NCBI GenBank assembly: GCA_037127255.1
Contig: JBANSL010000014.1
Location: forward strand, 684,501-748,500
Length of the DNA stretch: 64,000 nucleotides
Direction of reading: 5' to 3'
Source of the DNA: Persicaria tinctoria
Lineage: Eukaryota > Streptophyta > Magnoliopsida > Caryophyllales > Polygonaceae
The notes under the pieces are model-generated. The model searched no databases, was not told the origin of the DNA, and saw only the letters and a list, made by a program, of their open reading frames with translations. Below are positions 1 through 12,192 of the stretch, in pieces; the first letter of the stretch is position 1, and the number at the start of each line of letters is the position of its first letter. The translations under genes and the position numbers were made by a program.

Positions 1-643
1 TTTCACTGGTCAGTTGAAGTACTTCCAACTCAAGTCACTTTGTTGTCTGCATCATAGTATAAAACATAATGAAAAGCTTCTACTAGAATTTCATTTAGCC
101 ACTATGTGATGGATAGAATAGTAATCTTACCGAAAGTATAAAATGCTGCTTGCTTGTCTCTCCACTACAAGGTTTCATTTATTGTTTTTTGTCTTTTTAA
201 CTTCCTTCGGCGGATTAACTTCTGGGTTATGGGCTAATTTCATACTTTTCTTTTTCTGTATGTGTTGCAGTGAGGGTTTGAATTTTGATGGGTCGTTGAC
301 TGATCTTTACTCTAAAAAAAAAGAGCCGAGAAAAGGAATGATTATAACTTGAGGCATATCTTTTTATGCGAAGTTTTAAAATTTCAAAACTTGGTATCAG
401 AGAAGTTGCACTCTGTTAGATATAGGGCTTTAGGAGTTTCCTGATAATTTGACCTGCATTATGGCTTGATAAGAGAAGTTGCACTCTGCTAGATATTGCA
501 GAAGTATTTCAGTGCTGTACATCTAAGAGGATTGCAAAAACATGTACAAACTATGCTTGTGTTGTGGGTGTAACACAAGAGTTATATGAACAAGAAAAGT
601 TTATCAGATGCTTGTTTCTTTGACATCTTTGTGCTGTTTGCAG
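1..643. other. Probable intron or gap upstream of the CBS/PB1 gene
   Basis: I found no convincing exon here. The family normally has a coding segment just before the first visible exon, and I could not find it, so it probably lies left of the window. A direct repeat of about 20 bases (gagaagttgcactctg...) occurs near 403 and 474. The short open frames look like chance. Confidence 0.45.
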
Positions 644-2878
644 CCCCATCTGCATTTATTGACATGCTTAGGGAAAAGATGTTCAAGCCTGCTTTGTCAA
701 CTATAATACCTGAGAACACCAAGTATGTATATGTCATTATGTCCTTTATTTTTACCTTTTTTTTAATGGAAAAAAATTCTTTTTATATTTAAAAAAATCC
801 CTGGTCATGTTTCTATTTCTTATTGCATGTCTCAGGGTAGCGATTGTGTCACCAGCAGATCCAATTTATGTTGCTGCAAGGAAGATGCGTGAATTTCGTA
901 CTAGTTCAGTAATTGTGATGTCAGCAAACAAGATCTCTGGGATATTTACGTATTGTTCTCTACCATGCACATCTTTTGTTCAGACTATTGGTCTATGGAT
1001 CATTCGCCTTTTCTTATTTCTTTTCATTATGCAACTGCAGTTCAAGGGACATCCTCATGCGGGTTGTCGCAACACAGATGTCTCCTGAGTTGACTCTGGT
1101 GGAAAAGGTTTTCGTAGCCCAAATAGTTTTATGTTTTGCTTCTAGAAGTATTATTAGACTGTTTTGTTGGATTATCTATGGATTTTCCTGCACAAGTTGA
1201 GATTCTCGTCCTCAATGAATTTGTTTGTATTCTTTCTCTAGGTGATGACTCCAAATCCAGAATGTGCAACACTTGAAACAACTCTCCTCGAGGCACTACA
1301 TACAATGCACGATGGGAAGTTTCTTCATCTCCCTGTCTTGGACAAAGGTGACTCGAGTTTACTTGGAAGGAATCAATTGAGCTGATTTTTTATTATCATC
1401 AACAAAATGTCTTGATAAGTTAATCATTTCTGCTGTGCAGATGGAGCTTTGGCTGCCTGTATAGATGTTCTGCAGATCACCCATGCTGCAATTTCCATGG
1501 TAAGTGGAGATAGTTTGTAAGCTTTATTGTTCATTGCTATGTTGGTCCCTCTTCTTGTACTTGCTGATGCTGATGCTATTAGATCTCTTGGAAATAGGCA
1601 ACTGTAAATTTTTATGAAAATGCACTACAATTCAGTTATGGGAGCCTCAACGCCAAAAACTTGCATTTAGAAAAGTGTTGTCTATTATTATCTTGAACTT
1701 GATGAATGTACCTAAGAAAGTTATGTAATGAGTAGTGATTCTTGCAAGGTCGTATTTATTCTTGTTCATTTTCGCTGTATACAGTCTGGTACTTAAATAT
1801 GATACATGTTTTACCAGGTGGAAAGCGGCTCCGGAACAATGAATGATATGACAAACACAATGATGCAGAAATTTTGGGACTCAGCTCTATCCGCTGAGCC
1901 AGCAGATGACTCTGACACTCATAGGTTTTTACCTTTTGTCCTGTTAGATATTGTCATCTGGAACTGTAGTATGCAAAACTGATTTGTCATAAATTTTCAT
2001 TCTTCAGTGAAATGTCAACGATGATGCCATCCGAACCGTCAGAGCTTGGGAGGTATCCATCTCTCGGTCTTGGGAATTCATTTTCCTATAAATTTAAGGA
2101 TCACAAAAAACGTGTTCATCGCTTCAACTCCGGTGAGGTCCCATTTAAAAAGTTGTTTCTAGAATGTGAATTTGTAGCTGTTCTGATTGGTTATGCATCT
2201 TATAACGCCTGAGCATTGATCCAAATCGTGAATCTTTCTTTTGAGTGTCCCTACTGATTGATGCAAATATAGAATTGTTAGAACCGGTATCTTGGTGGCA
2301 GTATTGCTTTGATTGCCCACTAATTTCTGCACCGTGTAAAATTTGTTCAGGTGTTGAACATCTTGATGAACTTGTAGCTATTGTGATGCAAAGAATAGGA
2401 ACCAGTAGCGATCAAAGCCGTCCACAAATTCTGGTGAGTTGATAACTTGCCTTTTCTTTTCCTCACCTATTCCTGTTCTGTAGGTTTTAATTAATCAGTT
2501 ATTCTGAAACAAATGTTTCCTTGAATGCAGTATGAAGACGATGAAGGCGATAAAGTTCTGCTCACATCTGATAGCGATCTTCTTGCAGCAGTAGCTCACG
2601 CTCGATCAGTGGGTCAGAAGGTGATTACATTTTTCTTACTCAGGTCTTATATTGAAGCTTACCCTGTCGTTAATTTCATCCAACTCTTTCTCCTCCAGGT
2701 GTTAAGGTTGCATCTCGAATTCCCTGAATCTCACCAGCAAGAAAAGCTTCAGACAACTACAGCCACTCTCCAGGCAAGCAAAAGCAGGTGGACAACACTT
2801 CAATCCGGGCTTCTGGCAGGGGCGGTTGTTGTGACGAGCGTAGGAGTAGTCACATATCTAAAGCGAGCAAATGTATAA
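644..2878 (+). CDS. CBSCBSPB: CBS-domain and PB1-domain protein (CBSCBSPB family), 3' part
   Basis: Exons read from splice sites: 644-722, 836-949, 1041-1107, 1242-1347, 1441-1499, 1818-1924, 2008-2132, 2351-2433, 2531-2620, 2699-2878 (TAA at 2876). They join in one frame for about 336 residues. The first five encode a CBS pair, recognised by VSPADPIYVAARKMREF, ISGIFTSRDILMRVV and MTPNPECATLE. The exons from 2008 encode a PB1 domain with an acidic OPCA-type stretch (YEDDEGDKVLLTSDSDLLAA). The protein ends with a hydrophobic segment, GLLAGAVVVTSVGVVTYL, a likely C-terminal membrane anchor. In this plant family four CBS domains precede PB1; the first pair and the start codon are outside the window. 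CBS pairs bind adenosyl ligands and PB1 mediates protein pairing; the exact role of this member is not established. It appears intact as far as seen. Confidence 0.9.
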
Positions 2879-3540
2879 ACCCGACATCTTCTCTGCGTAT
2901 ATGATACTGGATACTGGTCCTCTCTCAAGTGGTAGGAAGCTTCGGATGAGATGAAGCTTCGTTTTTTGACAGCTTATGCTGATTGACAACTGACGAGCTA
3001 GATTCAATATTCTACTTTTGTCGACGAAATACGAAAGGATCATCCTATTACACAAAGAAGGGTTGATGTTTGATTGCATTTGGCAAATATCAGAGCCGGC
3101 ATGCCTGTGTCATGACTCATGTGCACCAAACATGAAACATCTTCATTTCATACTTATCCAAGTTTTACTGGTTTGGTGAATTGATCCCTACTACATTTTG
3201 TTGTTGTTTCAGTCAGCAATTGGAATTTGGAAATTTGGAAGGCAATGTAATGACTGAACAATTTAGGGTTCAATTGGAAATTTAGGAAAGATGAGTTCGA
3301 TAACAAATTGGAAGTTCAGGTGTCGAACATCTTCTCGACTTCCTTAGTTTCAGTGCAAGGATTGGAAGTTGATCTATCCTAGGTCACAATTCACAACACA
3401 TTCTCGATAACAAGTTGGAAGTTCTCGGGCTTTCAACTTAAAAACATTTTTACGGATGAGAATAATTGAGTTTCGCAACTCTAAGTAGAGATGATATTCA
3501 ATTCCCTTTAAATGGGTTTGATCTTGATACTCGAGAATGA
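2879..3540. other. 3' UTR and intergenic DNA
   Basis: This is the 3' flank of the CBS/PB1 gene. The imperfect repeat tcgataaca.nttggaagttc occurs near 3299 and 3404. No gene is seen. Confidence 0.4.
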
Positions 3541-3845
3541 TTGGAGATCAATCATACAGTAGTCGTGAATGACTAATTCAATATACCAAAATAGTAAATG
3601 CTGATTTGGCTATATAGTAGTTTCAATTTTCAATTTTCAATATACCAAAATTGGATGAATTAAAAGGGGTCTAATTCATCCAATTTTCTCATTTATTTTT
3701 CTTTATTATTCGGGAAATAGCCTTCATGACTTTTTGAGATTTATCTTCCCATGGTTTGTGCAAACCAACCTAAAATTTTCCACTAACTTACTTTATCCCC
3801 TTATTCTTAGTATATGCATTTATTTGATAATTAAATATTACTATA
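3541..3845. repeat. RLP upstream segment, duplicated near 18.4 and 20.2 kb
   Basis: 3565-3640 (gaatgactaattcaatataccaaaatag and following) matches 18467-18535. 3715-3845 (catgactttttgagatt ... ccccttattcttagtatatgcatttatttgataat) matches 20180-20330. The two halves are adjacent here but separated by a 1.6-kb MULE-like insertion at the second site. The segment lies upstream of RLP-1 and of the RLP-2 remnant, so it marks the RLP tandem duplication. Confidence 0.7.
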
Positions 3846-4124
3846 ATATTAATAGTTTCAAAAGTTTTGATAGTAATGGTCAAATGACTTAATTATAGTT
3901 GTGGAGTGGTAGACAAACTTTATCTCCCGCATGACAAATGGAGTGGCAGACAAGTTAGTCAATGTGTCTATTGGTCAATCTAGTTCGTTCATATGTTTTG
4001 ATTCCACCCTGATTTTTATTGTAATAACTCTTTGGTTACTCCTACTACTACCCAAACACTCACTAAAGTCTAAATTGGTGGGGTGGACTAATCAAATTCA
4101 AGTCAAATGTGGGTGAAAGATGAC

Positions 4125-4137
4125 TCTATATATAAAC
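4125..4137 (+). promoter_or_regulatory. Likely TATA box of RLP-1
   Basis: The sequence ctatatataaacc lies about 110 bases before the RLP-1 ATG at 4245. The leader that follows (ttgttactctcctt ... agcttcttctatgg) recurs before the RLP-2 ATG at 23798, so it is a conserved leader. Transcription start is inferred only. Confidence 0.5.
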
Positions 4138-4244
4138 CAATGTTATGTAATTGAAAAAATAAACTCTTAAGAAGCTTTGGTCATACCTCATTAAGACCTT
4201 ATTTATTTAGTTGTTACTCTCCTTCCTAACTTGTAGCTTCTTCT

Positions 4245-7200
4245 ATGGAGCCTTATACTATCACCATGTATTCGGTTCGACTGCTCATAGTTTCGATACT
4301 TTTACAGGCTTATACATCTAGATGTTGTTTAGAGCACGAGAGAGTGGCTTTGCTCGAACTTAAATCTTGTTTTGTTTCACTCTCAACTACATCAGAGTTT
4401 TCAAAGTACTTGGCTAGTGAACTAAGTTCATGGGATCTCCAAGGAAACTGTTGTCTGTGGAATAGAGTTGCGTGCAACCAATCGATGCAGCATGTGACCG
4501 TACTCTCCCTATCATACCTTATGGATATGCAACATAGCAAGTCTAATGGGAACAACAATCTTCTTAATGTAAGTTTATTTCATCCTTTTCGAGAATTGAT
4601 AAGCCTCGACTTATCTTACAATTACATCAATCGCTTGGTCGGAAATGGAGGTATATATGTTTTCTTTTGGCATATCTATACATGTTTGATTTCACGAAAC
4701 CGTTGATTTAATGTGTTAATACTGCGAGTCGACAACTTTGATGTTTTACATGTAGGATACAAGATGTTAAATTTGCCAAGATTAGAGACCTTAAATTTTG
4801 GATTTAATAATCTTCATGATAAGCAAGAACTCGGAGATCTTGTGGGATCACTCAATTCACTCAAGGAGTTGTTTTTGAATGATAACAGGGCCATGGATGG
4901 AAACTTTCCAGGACAAGGCAATCAATTTCTGATTTATTCTTATTTTGTCCATAAATTTGTTGGAGCATATCATTAGTTAATTTTTTTCCATTCCTTTGAA
5001 TAACTTTTTTTTATGCATTTTTTCCATAGAGTTGGCACATTTGAAGCAATTGCGGGTGCTAGATCTGAGTAACAACTATTTAAATGGATCTCTAAGAAGT
5101 CAAGGTAAACCACAAAACATATTGTACTCACTTCCACTTCGACGCTCCATTATGTATCCAATTTTAGCATTTGGCTCATGTGTTTTCTCAGCTAAATGGT
5201 ATATCTACTATCAATATGCCTTGAATTAGTCGTTGACCGGCGATACACTAGAGGGTCCATTGTCTGTTTATAGTTTGATGAGCGCCTATAAATACACATG
5301 AAACGCCGATGCTTGTAACCCTAATCTATTCTTCGCCACATAATACAAATCCGATTCTTCTGTTTGTGGATGTAGGTAGGGACGAAGCTAGAAATTTTTT
5401 AGGGGGGGGGGGGCACGATTGTATATATACGATGTCGTTTTAGATTAAAGTAGCATAACGATCTCTATATAATATGATAATTATAAATTAAATGATATTA
5501 TTTTAAGATAACATGACTTCAATTTATGATAAAACTCTGTTATTTTTTCTCCATTAAAAATATATAGAAATATCAATATATATACTAAAGCAGAGGCGTG
5601 GAAATCCTATGTGGCGGGCTCTGGTGCGATTCGCCTACGTGTCGTCCTCTGGTGCAATATGAGCCGGGTTTTTCGCCACGTCAATTAATGATGATCCAAT
5701 AAATTTAAGCCACGTTAGACGATAATCTCATCTATTTATACATGTGTCATCCCATGTATCCATTTTAATTGATTATTAATTTAACTTTCATTATAAATAT
5801 TCAACCTCATATCTTACAAATCTTATCATTTTACCTCAAGTTATTTTATAAATATTTTATCGAGGAAAAAAATCTAGATTAGATTAATTTTTATGAAAAG
5901 AGGTTAGATTTGTTTTATCACTAATCAAAATTGATTAAATTATATATAGAGAATCCGTACATGGATCATCAATTATAACATATCGACAACTCTATTCATC
6001 TTTATAAATGATAGTGATTCAAAACCGATAAAAAATAATTTAATATTAAATATTGCATGCAAATAAATGAATTTGTTTAAGTTATAAATATAGTTATAAA
6101 AAATACAGTGATAATTTAAATAATATTATTTGTTGGCCGAATTCGAATTTTGAAAATTAACGGGTTCAATTTCAATTTTTGATAGTTTTTATCTCTAGCC
6201 AATCAATATATCAATATAACACCTCCACGGCAACTTTATCCACATGTCATTGAGTAATATTATTTTATTTATCAAAATCTATCAAATATAATATTATATA
6301 ATACTTAATTAACTAAATTATATCACCTCCATAACAATTTTATCGCCACGTCTCATTGAGTAATATTATTTTATCGCCACTAAATTATATCTCACTTTCA
6401 TAACAATTAACATCGGTTAAAAAAATATAAGTGTAATTACCTATAAGTGAAATTGGTAATTATTCACATTCGATCAAACAATATATGGCTTAGAAACATG
6501 ATTTTTTATTCACGGGTACTTATTTATTTGTGAATATTATTTAACTTTACATCAAAAGTAATATATGATTACTTGAAAATTTTTATTCAAAAATTTCAAA
6601 TAAATTATTTTAATTTTCAAAAAAATTAATGACAAATAATTTTAATATAATAAATTATAATTTATTAACAAAACGCGCAAACGCGCGGGACAAATACTAG
6701 TAAATAAATAAATTAAATAGCCGAGAAAAGAAAACTAACAAAATAAGGATATAAAACACAATAAACAAACATTGAGTCAATATTTAACTTGTTGGGAGGC
6801 TTCCTGATGCAGGAGCATAATTTTATCTTTAGGAGTTAAATTTAGGAAGTTCTATCTTTTATCTTAGGATATATTTAGGAAAGTTATATATCTTTTATCT
6901 TATGTTAGTTTTCTTCTATTTAAGCAATTGTAGTCATGAGTCATAACTATCTCTTTCATATTATTAATCAAATATTGGTTTAGAGAATTTTCTCTTTATC
7001 TCCTTAGTGGATTCCAAGCCCTTTTCTGGTGGATTCCAGACATATTTCCTAGGATTTCGTCACTTGCGAACCCTTTATCATCAAAGACTTGCGATTGCGT
7101 GCCCTCCACGGCTTCCTATTGCGTCACTTCCCTCCCGTTTGCTCACTAAAAAAATATTTAACTTGTTGTATTCTTAACATGTAATAGTGTATAACTAGAT

Positions 7201-10188
7201 ATAAAAAATTTAAACTTGCATAAATTCTTACCAAATTATCAAAATAAGTAATATAACCTATGGTTTCGAAGCTCTCAAGATGATTTATAATACGTGAATG
7301 TCAATTTAATTAAAATATAAAAGTATTATAGTCTATTGAAATAAAATTAAAGTAATTAATACCCCTACCATTTTCAAACATTCATAACTTTTTACTCAGA
7401 TGTCGAATTATGACGTATTATATATCAACACGAAGCTAGCAGTTAGGAAAATACACCTAGGTAATTTGTCGGATGAGGGGAGGGGCATGTGCTCCTCCAT
7501 GCCCCCTGGCTCCGCCTCTAGACGTAGGAACACATTGGTTTCGAACCACGTTAAATCTTCGTGTCTTTCTTTGCCTATTTACCGTTCTTGCTACAACATT
7601 TACTAAAAGAAACACCAAACCAGAAAACACCCGGTTGGTTAGGAAAGTTATCTACAAGCGAAAAACATACTCAAGAGAACCTGTAAGTCCTCTGGACATA
7701 CCCAAATAATCAAAAGTGAAACAAAAATACATGTGTTTTGTTTTTTCTGATAGATGGTTTTCATCAATTTCTCAGATTTATGTAAACTAAGGAGCCTTGA
7801 ACAGTTAAGACTTGGTCAAAATTATCTGAGTGGATCTCTACCAAGTCAAGGTAAACCACACAACATTGTACTCACTTCCACTTTGACGCTCCACTATGTA
7901 TCCAGTTTTAGCATTTGGTTCATGTGTTTTGTTTTTTCTGATAGATGGCTTTCATCAATTTCTCAGATTTATGTAAACTAAGGAGCCTTGAAGAGTTAAG
8001 ACTTGACCGAAATCAGCTGAGTGGTATCCTTCCAACGTGTTTATGGAGCTTGACATCTCTCCGAGCGCTTGACCTGTCAGATAATAGTTTCAGCGGAAAC
8101 TTGCCTCCAACCATCAACCTCCCGTCGCTTGAATGGTTATCCATCTCAAACAATAACTTTCATGGGAGAGTCTCTTTATCTTACCTAATGAATCATTCAA
8201 GGCTACAAGGCTTGTCCCTCTCAAACAATGCACTTCAACTACAAATGGATGATTCATCGTTTGGGTTTTACTCCACCTCTAAGCTCGTGGCTCTCGGATT
8301 AAGTCGTTGCAACTTGAATGGTCAGTCCCAAATCTTCCTTAAATTCCTCTCCTACCAATCAAATCTAGAGTACCTTGATCTATCTAGTAATGGATTATTT
8401 GGATTATTTCCAGCATGGTTGCTGCAAAATAATTCAAATCTCTGTTACTTAAACTTGGGAAATAATTCCTTCAACGGAAGTCTTGACCTCCCAAAGCATA
8501 ACAGTTATAGCAATTTATCATTTTTGGACATTTCAAGCAACAATCTAGCTGGTATGCTGCCTAAGGATTTCGGGACAGTGCTATCTTCCATCGTAGCCTT
8601 AAACTCGTCTAAGGATTTCTGGAGTACTCTACCTTTCGACCATGTAGGAGTCTTAGCCTTAAACTTGTCTTTCAATTCTTTTGATGGGCATATCCCTCAT
8701 TCAGTTGGCAACATGATTCAATTACGCTCACTAGATTTATCAAACAACAACTTCTTCGGAGAGGTACCAAGAGGACTATTATCTGATCTCACTAACTTGC
8801 AACTTTTGTCGCTATCGAATAACAATCTTGGAGGAGAGATTATTCCCATCTACATGAACTTGCCATCCTTGAAGGCTTTATACTTAAATGGCAACAACTT
8901 TGTTGGGACTCTGCAATGGTCGCTGATAGTCTCTCCCTTAGGCTTGCTAGATGTATCCGACAACGAAGCAACAGGGGAAATTCCTACTTGGATTGGCGAC
9001 TTTGAAAACTTAAATTCAGTGTCCTTAGCAAGGAATGATTTTCATGGTGACATACCGAGTCAGCTTTGCCAACGCGAGGGGCTTGGGTTTTTGGACCTCT
9101 CAGGAAACAGGTTCATCGGGAGGATACCTTCTTGCTTCGGACTTATAACAGAATTAAGATTCTTGCATATGCACGGAAATCATCTTACCGGAGTAATTCC
9201 AGAGGGATTGGCAACTTTGTCGTCATTGGAGACACTTGATTTAAGCAATAACCACCTCTCCGGTGGTATTCCTCAATGGATTTATAAGCTTTCCCACTTG
9301 GTTATCATTCTATTAGGTGGCAATCAACTTGAAGGAGAATTGCCAGTCCAACTGTGTCGATTGCGAAAGGCTAACATCATCGACTTGTCTAATAATAGCC
9401 TTTCAGGTGTTATTCCCTCTTGCTTTCAACATATGTCATTTGGTGAACGGAAATTGGATGATTCTCGATATGGATCATGGGCGTTAGAGGGACTTTATAT
9501 GGCTCAGAGCTATCTTTCGAGCTTAGACTTTCCAAAGTATGAACTCTATGAAAATTTCGCCATGCAAGAGGAAGTTAACTTCATTGTAAAGAGCAGATAC
9601 AGTTTTTACAAGGGCAATATTCTTACGATTATGTCCGAGTTAGATTTGTCATCCAACAAACTGATTGGAGTCATTCCTCCTGAATTGGGAGAGTTGGGAA
9701 GCCTCCATGCTCTAAATCTGTCCCATAACCACTTATCCGGTTCGATACCTAGGAGATTCTCTAAGCTCAAGAGCGTCGAGAGCTTAGACCTATCAAGCAA
9801 CAACTTGAGTGGAGCAATCCCTTCTGAACTAGTCGTTCTCACTTCCCTGGAGATCTTCAATGTATCTTACAACAATCTAAGCAGAGAAGTGCCAGAAACG
9901 GGACAGTTTGGAACCTTTGATGAAAAAAACTACCAAGGAAATCATTTGCTTTGTGGGTCTCGACTACCTAAAAGTTGTGGGATGGATGAACCTATGCCTA
10001 ATATCGGGAACACGTCAACCAAAGAAGGAGATGAAGGATTTGACGTGGAGGTATTCCTCTGGAGCTTCGGCATGTCCTCTGTCACTATCTTAACGACCTT
10101 CATTGTTGTTCTTGCAATCAACCCTTACTGGAGGATAGCTTGGTTTGCATTTCTTGATGTGAAATTTCTTTGGTGGTTCAACCCATGA
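4245..10188 (+). CDS. RLP-1: LRR receptor-like protein, multi-intron type (Cuscuta-receptor-like)
   Basis: Exons: 4245-4650, 4756-4917, 5030-5104, 7776-7850, 7967-10188. All join in phase 1 and give 2940 nt, 979 residues. Order: signal peptide (MYSVRLLIVSILLQAYT), cysteine-paired N-terminal LRR cap (CCLEHERVALLELK, GNCCLWNRVACN), many plant-type LRRs (LxxLxLSxNxLxGxIP), an island at about residues 732-790, more LRRs, the C-cap ending LLCGSRLPKSC, a membrane helix at about 932-957 and a short tail with INPYWRIAWF. There is no kinase, so it is an RLP that would need a partner kinase at the plasma membrane. I place the last acceptor at tttctcag before 7967; the ATG at 7945 lies in the intron. 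Intron 2 begins GC (4918), where the RLP-3 copy has GT. Intron 3 (5105-7775) is full of transposons. Family role: pattern recognition; the ligand cannot be told. The gene looks intact. Confidence 0.88.
5573..6701 (+). mobile_element. Non-autonomous Helitron
   Basis: It starts TCAATATATATACTAAAG and ends with a GC-rich hairpin (acgcgcaaacgcgcggg) about 10 bases before the terminal CTAGT at 6697-6701. This is the Helitron layout: 5' TC, 3' hairpin, CTRR-type end, no inverted repeats or target duplication. No Rep/helicase coding is seen. Confidence 0.6.
6790..7145 (+). repeat. Copia-type LTR fragment, related copy at 18165-18330
   Basis: The strings tctatttaagcaattgtag, catatttnntaggatttcg, cacttgcgaa and tcatcaaag recur in the same order at 18180-18320. 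No coding region is attached to either copy. The limits are approximate. Confidence 0.45.
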
Positions 10189-10473
10189 ACTTGGAGCATT
10201 GTGTCGATCATCTCTTACATTTGGTGTTTACTTTCAGAATTTCTCTTGCATTGCTTTTTTTTATTATCACAACTAATTTTCTGCAACTTTCATTGTGTCA
10301 GTTTATCTATCGTTATTTTGGACTTCAAATTTGTGTCGTAAACTGTTTTCTTAGTCTTTGCCTTGTCTTTGTATTATCACAAGTACTTTGTAATGTTAAA
10401 TGGTTTTCAATATGTAATTAGTTGTTATTGTTGACATTGTTATGTATTTTAGGATTAGAGCATCAGATAAAAC
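10189..10473. other. 3' flank of RLP-1
   Basis: T-rich sequence after the stop codon, likely 3' UTR. No gene or clear polyadenylation signal was singled out. Confidence 0.4.
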
Positions 10474-10650
10474 TAGGGCTGGGCAACCGACTTGGACCGG
10501 ATTGATCCAGACCGGAAATTCATGTCCGGTTCAAGACCGGTGAACCGGAAACTTTGAAACCTTGGACCGCAGATCGGACTGGGACTGCGATATATGGTCC
10601 TGGGTTTTCTAGTCCACAGACTGGTTGGACCGCTTGAAAATTAAATGGAT
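10474..10650. mobile_element. hAT terminal fragment
   Basis: It starts TAGGGCTGGGCAACC and carries dense gaccgg/ccggt subterminal motifs. No matching right end is visible before the CACTA fragment that follows, so it is truncated. The right limit is approximate. Confidence 0.4.
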
Positions 10651-10854
10651 TATAAAATAATTTATAATATATTTTAAAGTTATTTGTTAAATGTGAAAAT
10701 AGACTTAATTAAATTACTCTTATTAATACATGAAGAAAAAAATTTATAATATTTTTTTATTTGGTAACTTTAATTTTATGGAGAAATAATTTATAATAAA
10801 TGTGGAAATTTAGGGAGAAATGATGTTTTATCACTTTTATCTTTTGTGACAAAA

Positions 10855-11161
10855 TAAAAAATTAGTCACAAAAACCAGGGTAGGATGGGTGACAAAAGAG
10901 AAATTCATCACAAAAAATAGGTACTTTGGGCGACAAAATTAAAAAATTTGTCACAAAAACTCCAAGGCAACGAAATTCGAGTTTCATCACAAAAGGGTTA
11001 CATATGGCGACAATTTTTTTTGGTCGCCCAAACTTTGTGCGACAGGGCTGAGGCGACGAACAAGGGACGAAACTCTTTTCGTTGCAAATCACGTTGGGCG
11101 ACGAAAAACCAACTTTTGGCGACGAAATGTTCTGTTGCCCAAAGTAAAATTTCTTGTAGTG
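10855..11161. mobile_element. CACTA right-end remnant
   Basis: It ends ttcttgtagtg at 11161, the inverse of a CACTACAAGAA terminus. Before it are repeated gacaaaa / gggcgacaaa / gtcgccca units, the subterminal repeats also seen at 28.0-28.8 and 43.6-44.1 kb. The left end is missing. Confidence 0.6.
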
Positions 11162-12192
11162 GATATTTGATGAGATGACTTTCCCTTTTTACATGGCACA
11201 CTTGGTGAGCTCGTCTATTGCCAACAACCACCCGACTTTGTTAATCACCAGTACCCGGAGTCAGACATGAGCACGGGTCGGACCTGCCGGGTCAAGGGTC
11301 GGGATATCTCTAACCCTAACCCTGACCCTTCCAAGCCACGGGTCAACGGGTTGTGGTGACCCGCCGGGTCAAGGGTTGACCCTTTGACCCGTCGGGTCAT
11401 GACATGTCATTTTTTTAAAGTTTTATAAGTTTTAAAAAATAAAAATAAAAAGGAAGAAGTGTATGGACCGATTTTCTAGTTGTGTACGTATCTCTTGGGG
11501 AAGAGGAATGAACGCTCATGTAGTTCTTTACATTCGTTCTGATCCCTACTTACCTTATCTCATGCTAAGACTCTTCTCCTTGCTTTGCATCTGAGCTCCT
11601 GACCATTGTGTCATCGTCGAGTTCTTCATCCGAATCCGACTCGATTAAGTGGTCATTATTTTGAATTCGCATCTCCACCCTCTTCCAATCGTATAGGCAA
11701 ACTTGACCTTCCAGAGTCTCGGGCAAGAGTCTTGAGCAAGGAGCGACGAATATTTGACGAGCGATTGCCTACATAGTAGGAAATTGGTATCTCTCTAGAT
11801 GGCTCTATCATTCTATAATGCTGAATTCCTCTTCCTTTTCACCTTGATTTTTTGGAAAAAAATAGATGACCCAACGGGTTGACCCTACGGGTCGACCCTT
11901 CGGGTTCGACCCGCCGGGTTCGCGGGTCAAAATCAGCGTGACCCTAACCCTTGACCCGCCTCGACCCTGACCCTTGTTGACCCTAACTCGCCGGGTCGTC
12001 GACCCTTCGGGTTTCCGCCGGGTCAAAACCCGTCGGGTTTGGGTCGACCCTTGACCCTTGCTCATGTCTACCCGGAGCATTTTGTTGACTCAACAAGGCT
12101 CTGTATGGGTTAAACCAAGCCCCAAGGGCTTGGTTTCAACGCTTTGCAAGCTACCTCTTTCGCGTTGGTTTCAAAGGAAGCAAAGCTGATCC
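11162..12192 (+). pseudogene. Older copia pol, left fragment (reverse transcriptase)
   Basis: 11180-11260 reads as copia RT around FLHG and CQQPPDFVNH. After the hAT insertion (to 12070) it resumes with MGLNQAPRAWFQRFASYL in shifting frames. It is cut at 12192 by the insertion of copia-1. Frameshifts show it is dead. The other half is 17113-17925. Confidence 0.75.
11262..12070. mobile_element. hAT-like element with gacccg/cgggtc repeats
   Basis: The ends CAGACATGAGCA and TGCTCATGTCTA are inverted. The flanks cccggagt (before) and cccggagc (after) give a 7/8 target duplication. Both ends carry many ggGTCaaggGTCg-type motifs. It sits inside the RT of the older copia. The 90-residue open frame at its right end is made of these repeats and is not a gene. 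Confidence 0.65.

Larger units (their letters stand above)
5377..7520. mobile_element. hAT-like element in RLP-1 intron 3
   Basis: The ends are TAGGGACGAAGCTAG and, as reverse complement, TAGAGGCGGAGCCAG. The flanks are GATGTAGG (5369-5376) and GACGTAGG (7521-7528), a 7/8 target duplication. It contains a G run near 5401. No transposase is seen, so it is non-autonomous. A Helitron and an LTR fragment are nested inside it. Confidence 0.65.
5240..7610 (+). repeat. LTR fragment in RLP-1 intron 3, split by a hAT element
   Basis: 5240-5376 has a TATA-like cctataaataca and the string tgtaaccctaatctattc. It continues at 7521 with gacgtaggaacacattgg, then tcgaaccacgttaaatcttcgtgtc, a typical copia U5 end. 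The two halves join at the hAT target site. Outer limits are approximate; it may be a solo LTR. Confidence 0.5.

Noticed and set aside
143..352. 69-residue frame as an upstream exon of the CBS/PB1 gene
   Set aside because: It has no similarity to the family and no matching splice phase to the exon at 644.
7945..7966. ATG at 7945 as the start of a 747-residue LRR protein
   Set aside because: The bases match the intron end before 7776 and 63440 (ttttttctgata..atgg...tttctcag). Splicing at 7967 joins the upstream exons in frame with a signal peptide and LRR cap.
11808..12080. 90-residue Arg/Gly-rich frame
   Set aside because: It is made of gacccg/cgggtc subterminal repeats of a hAT element.
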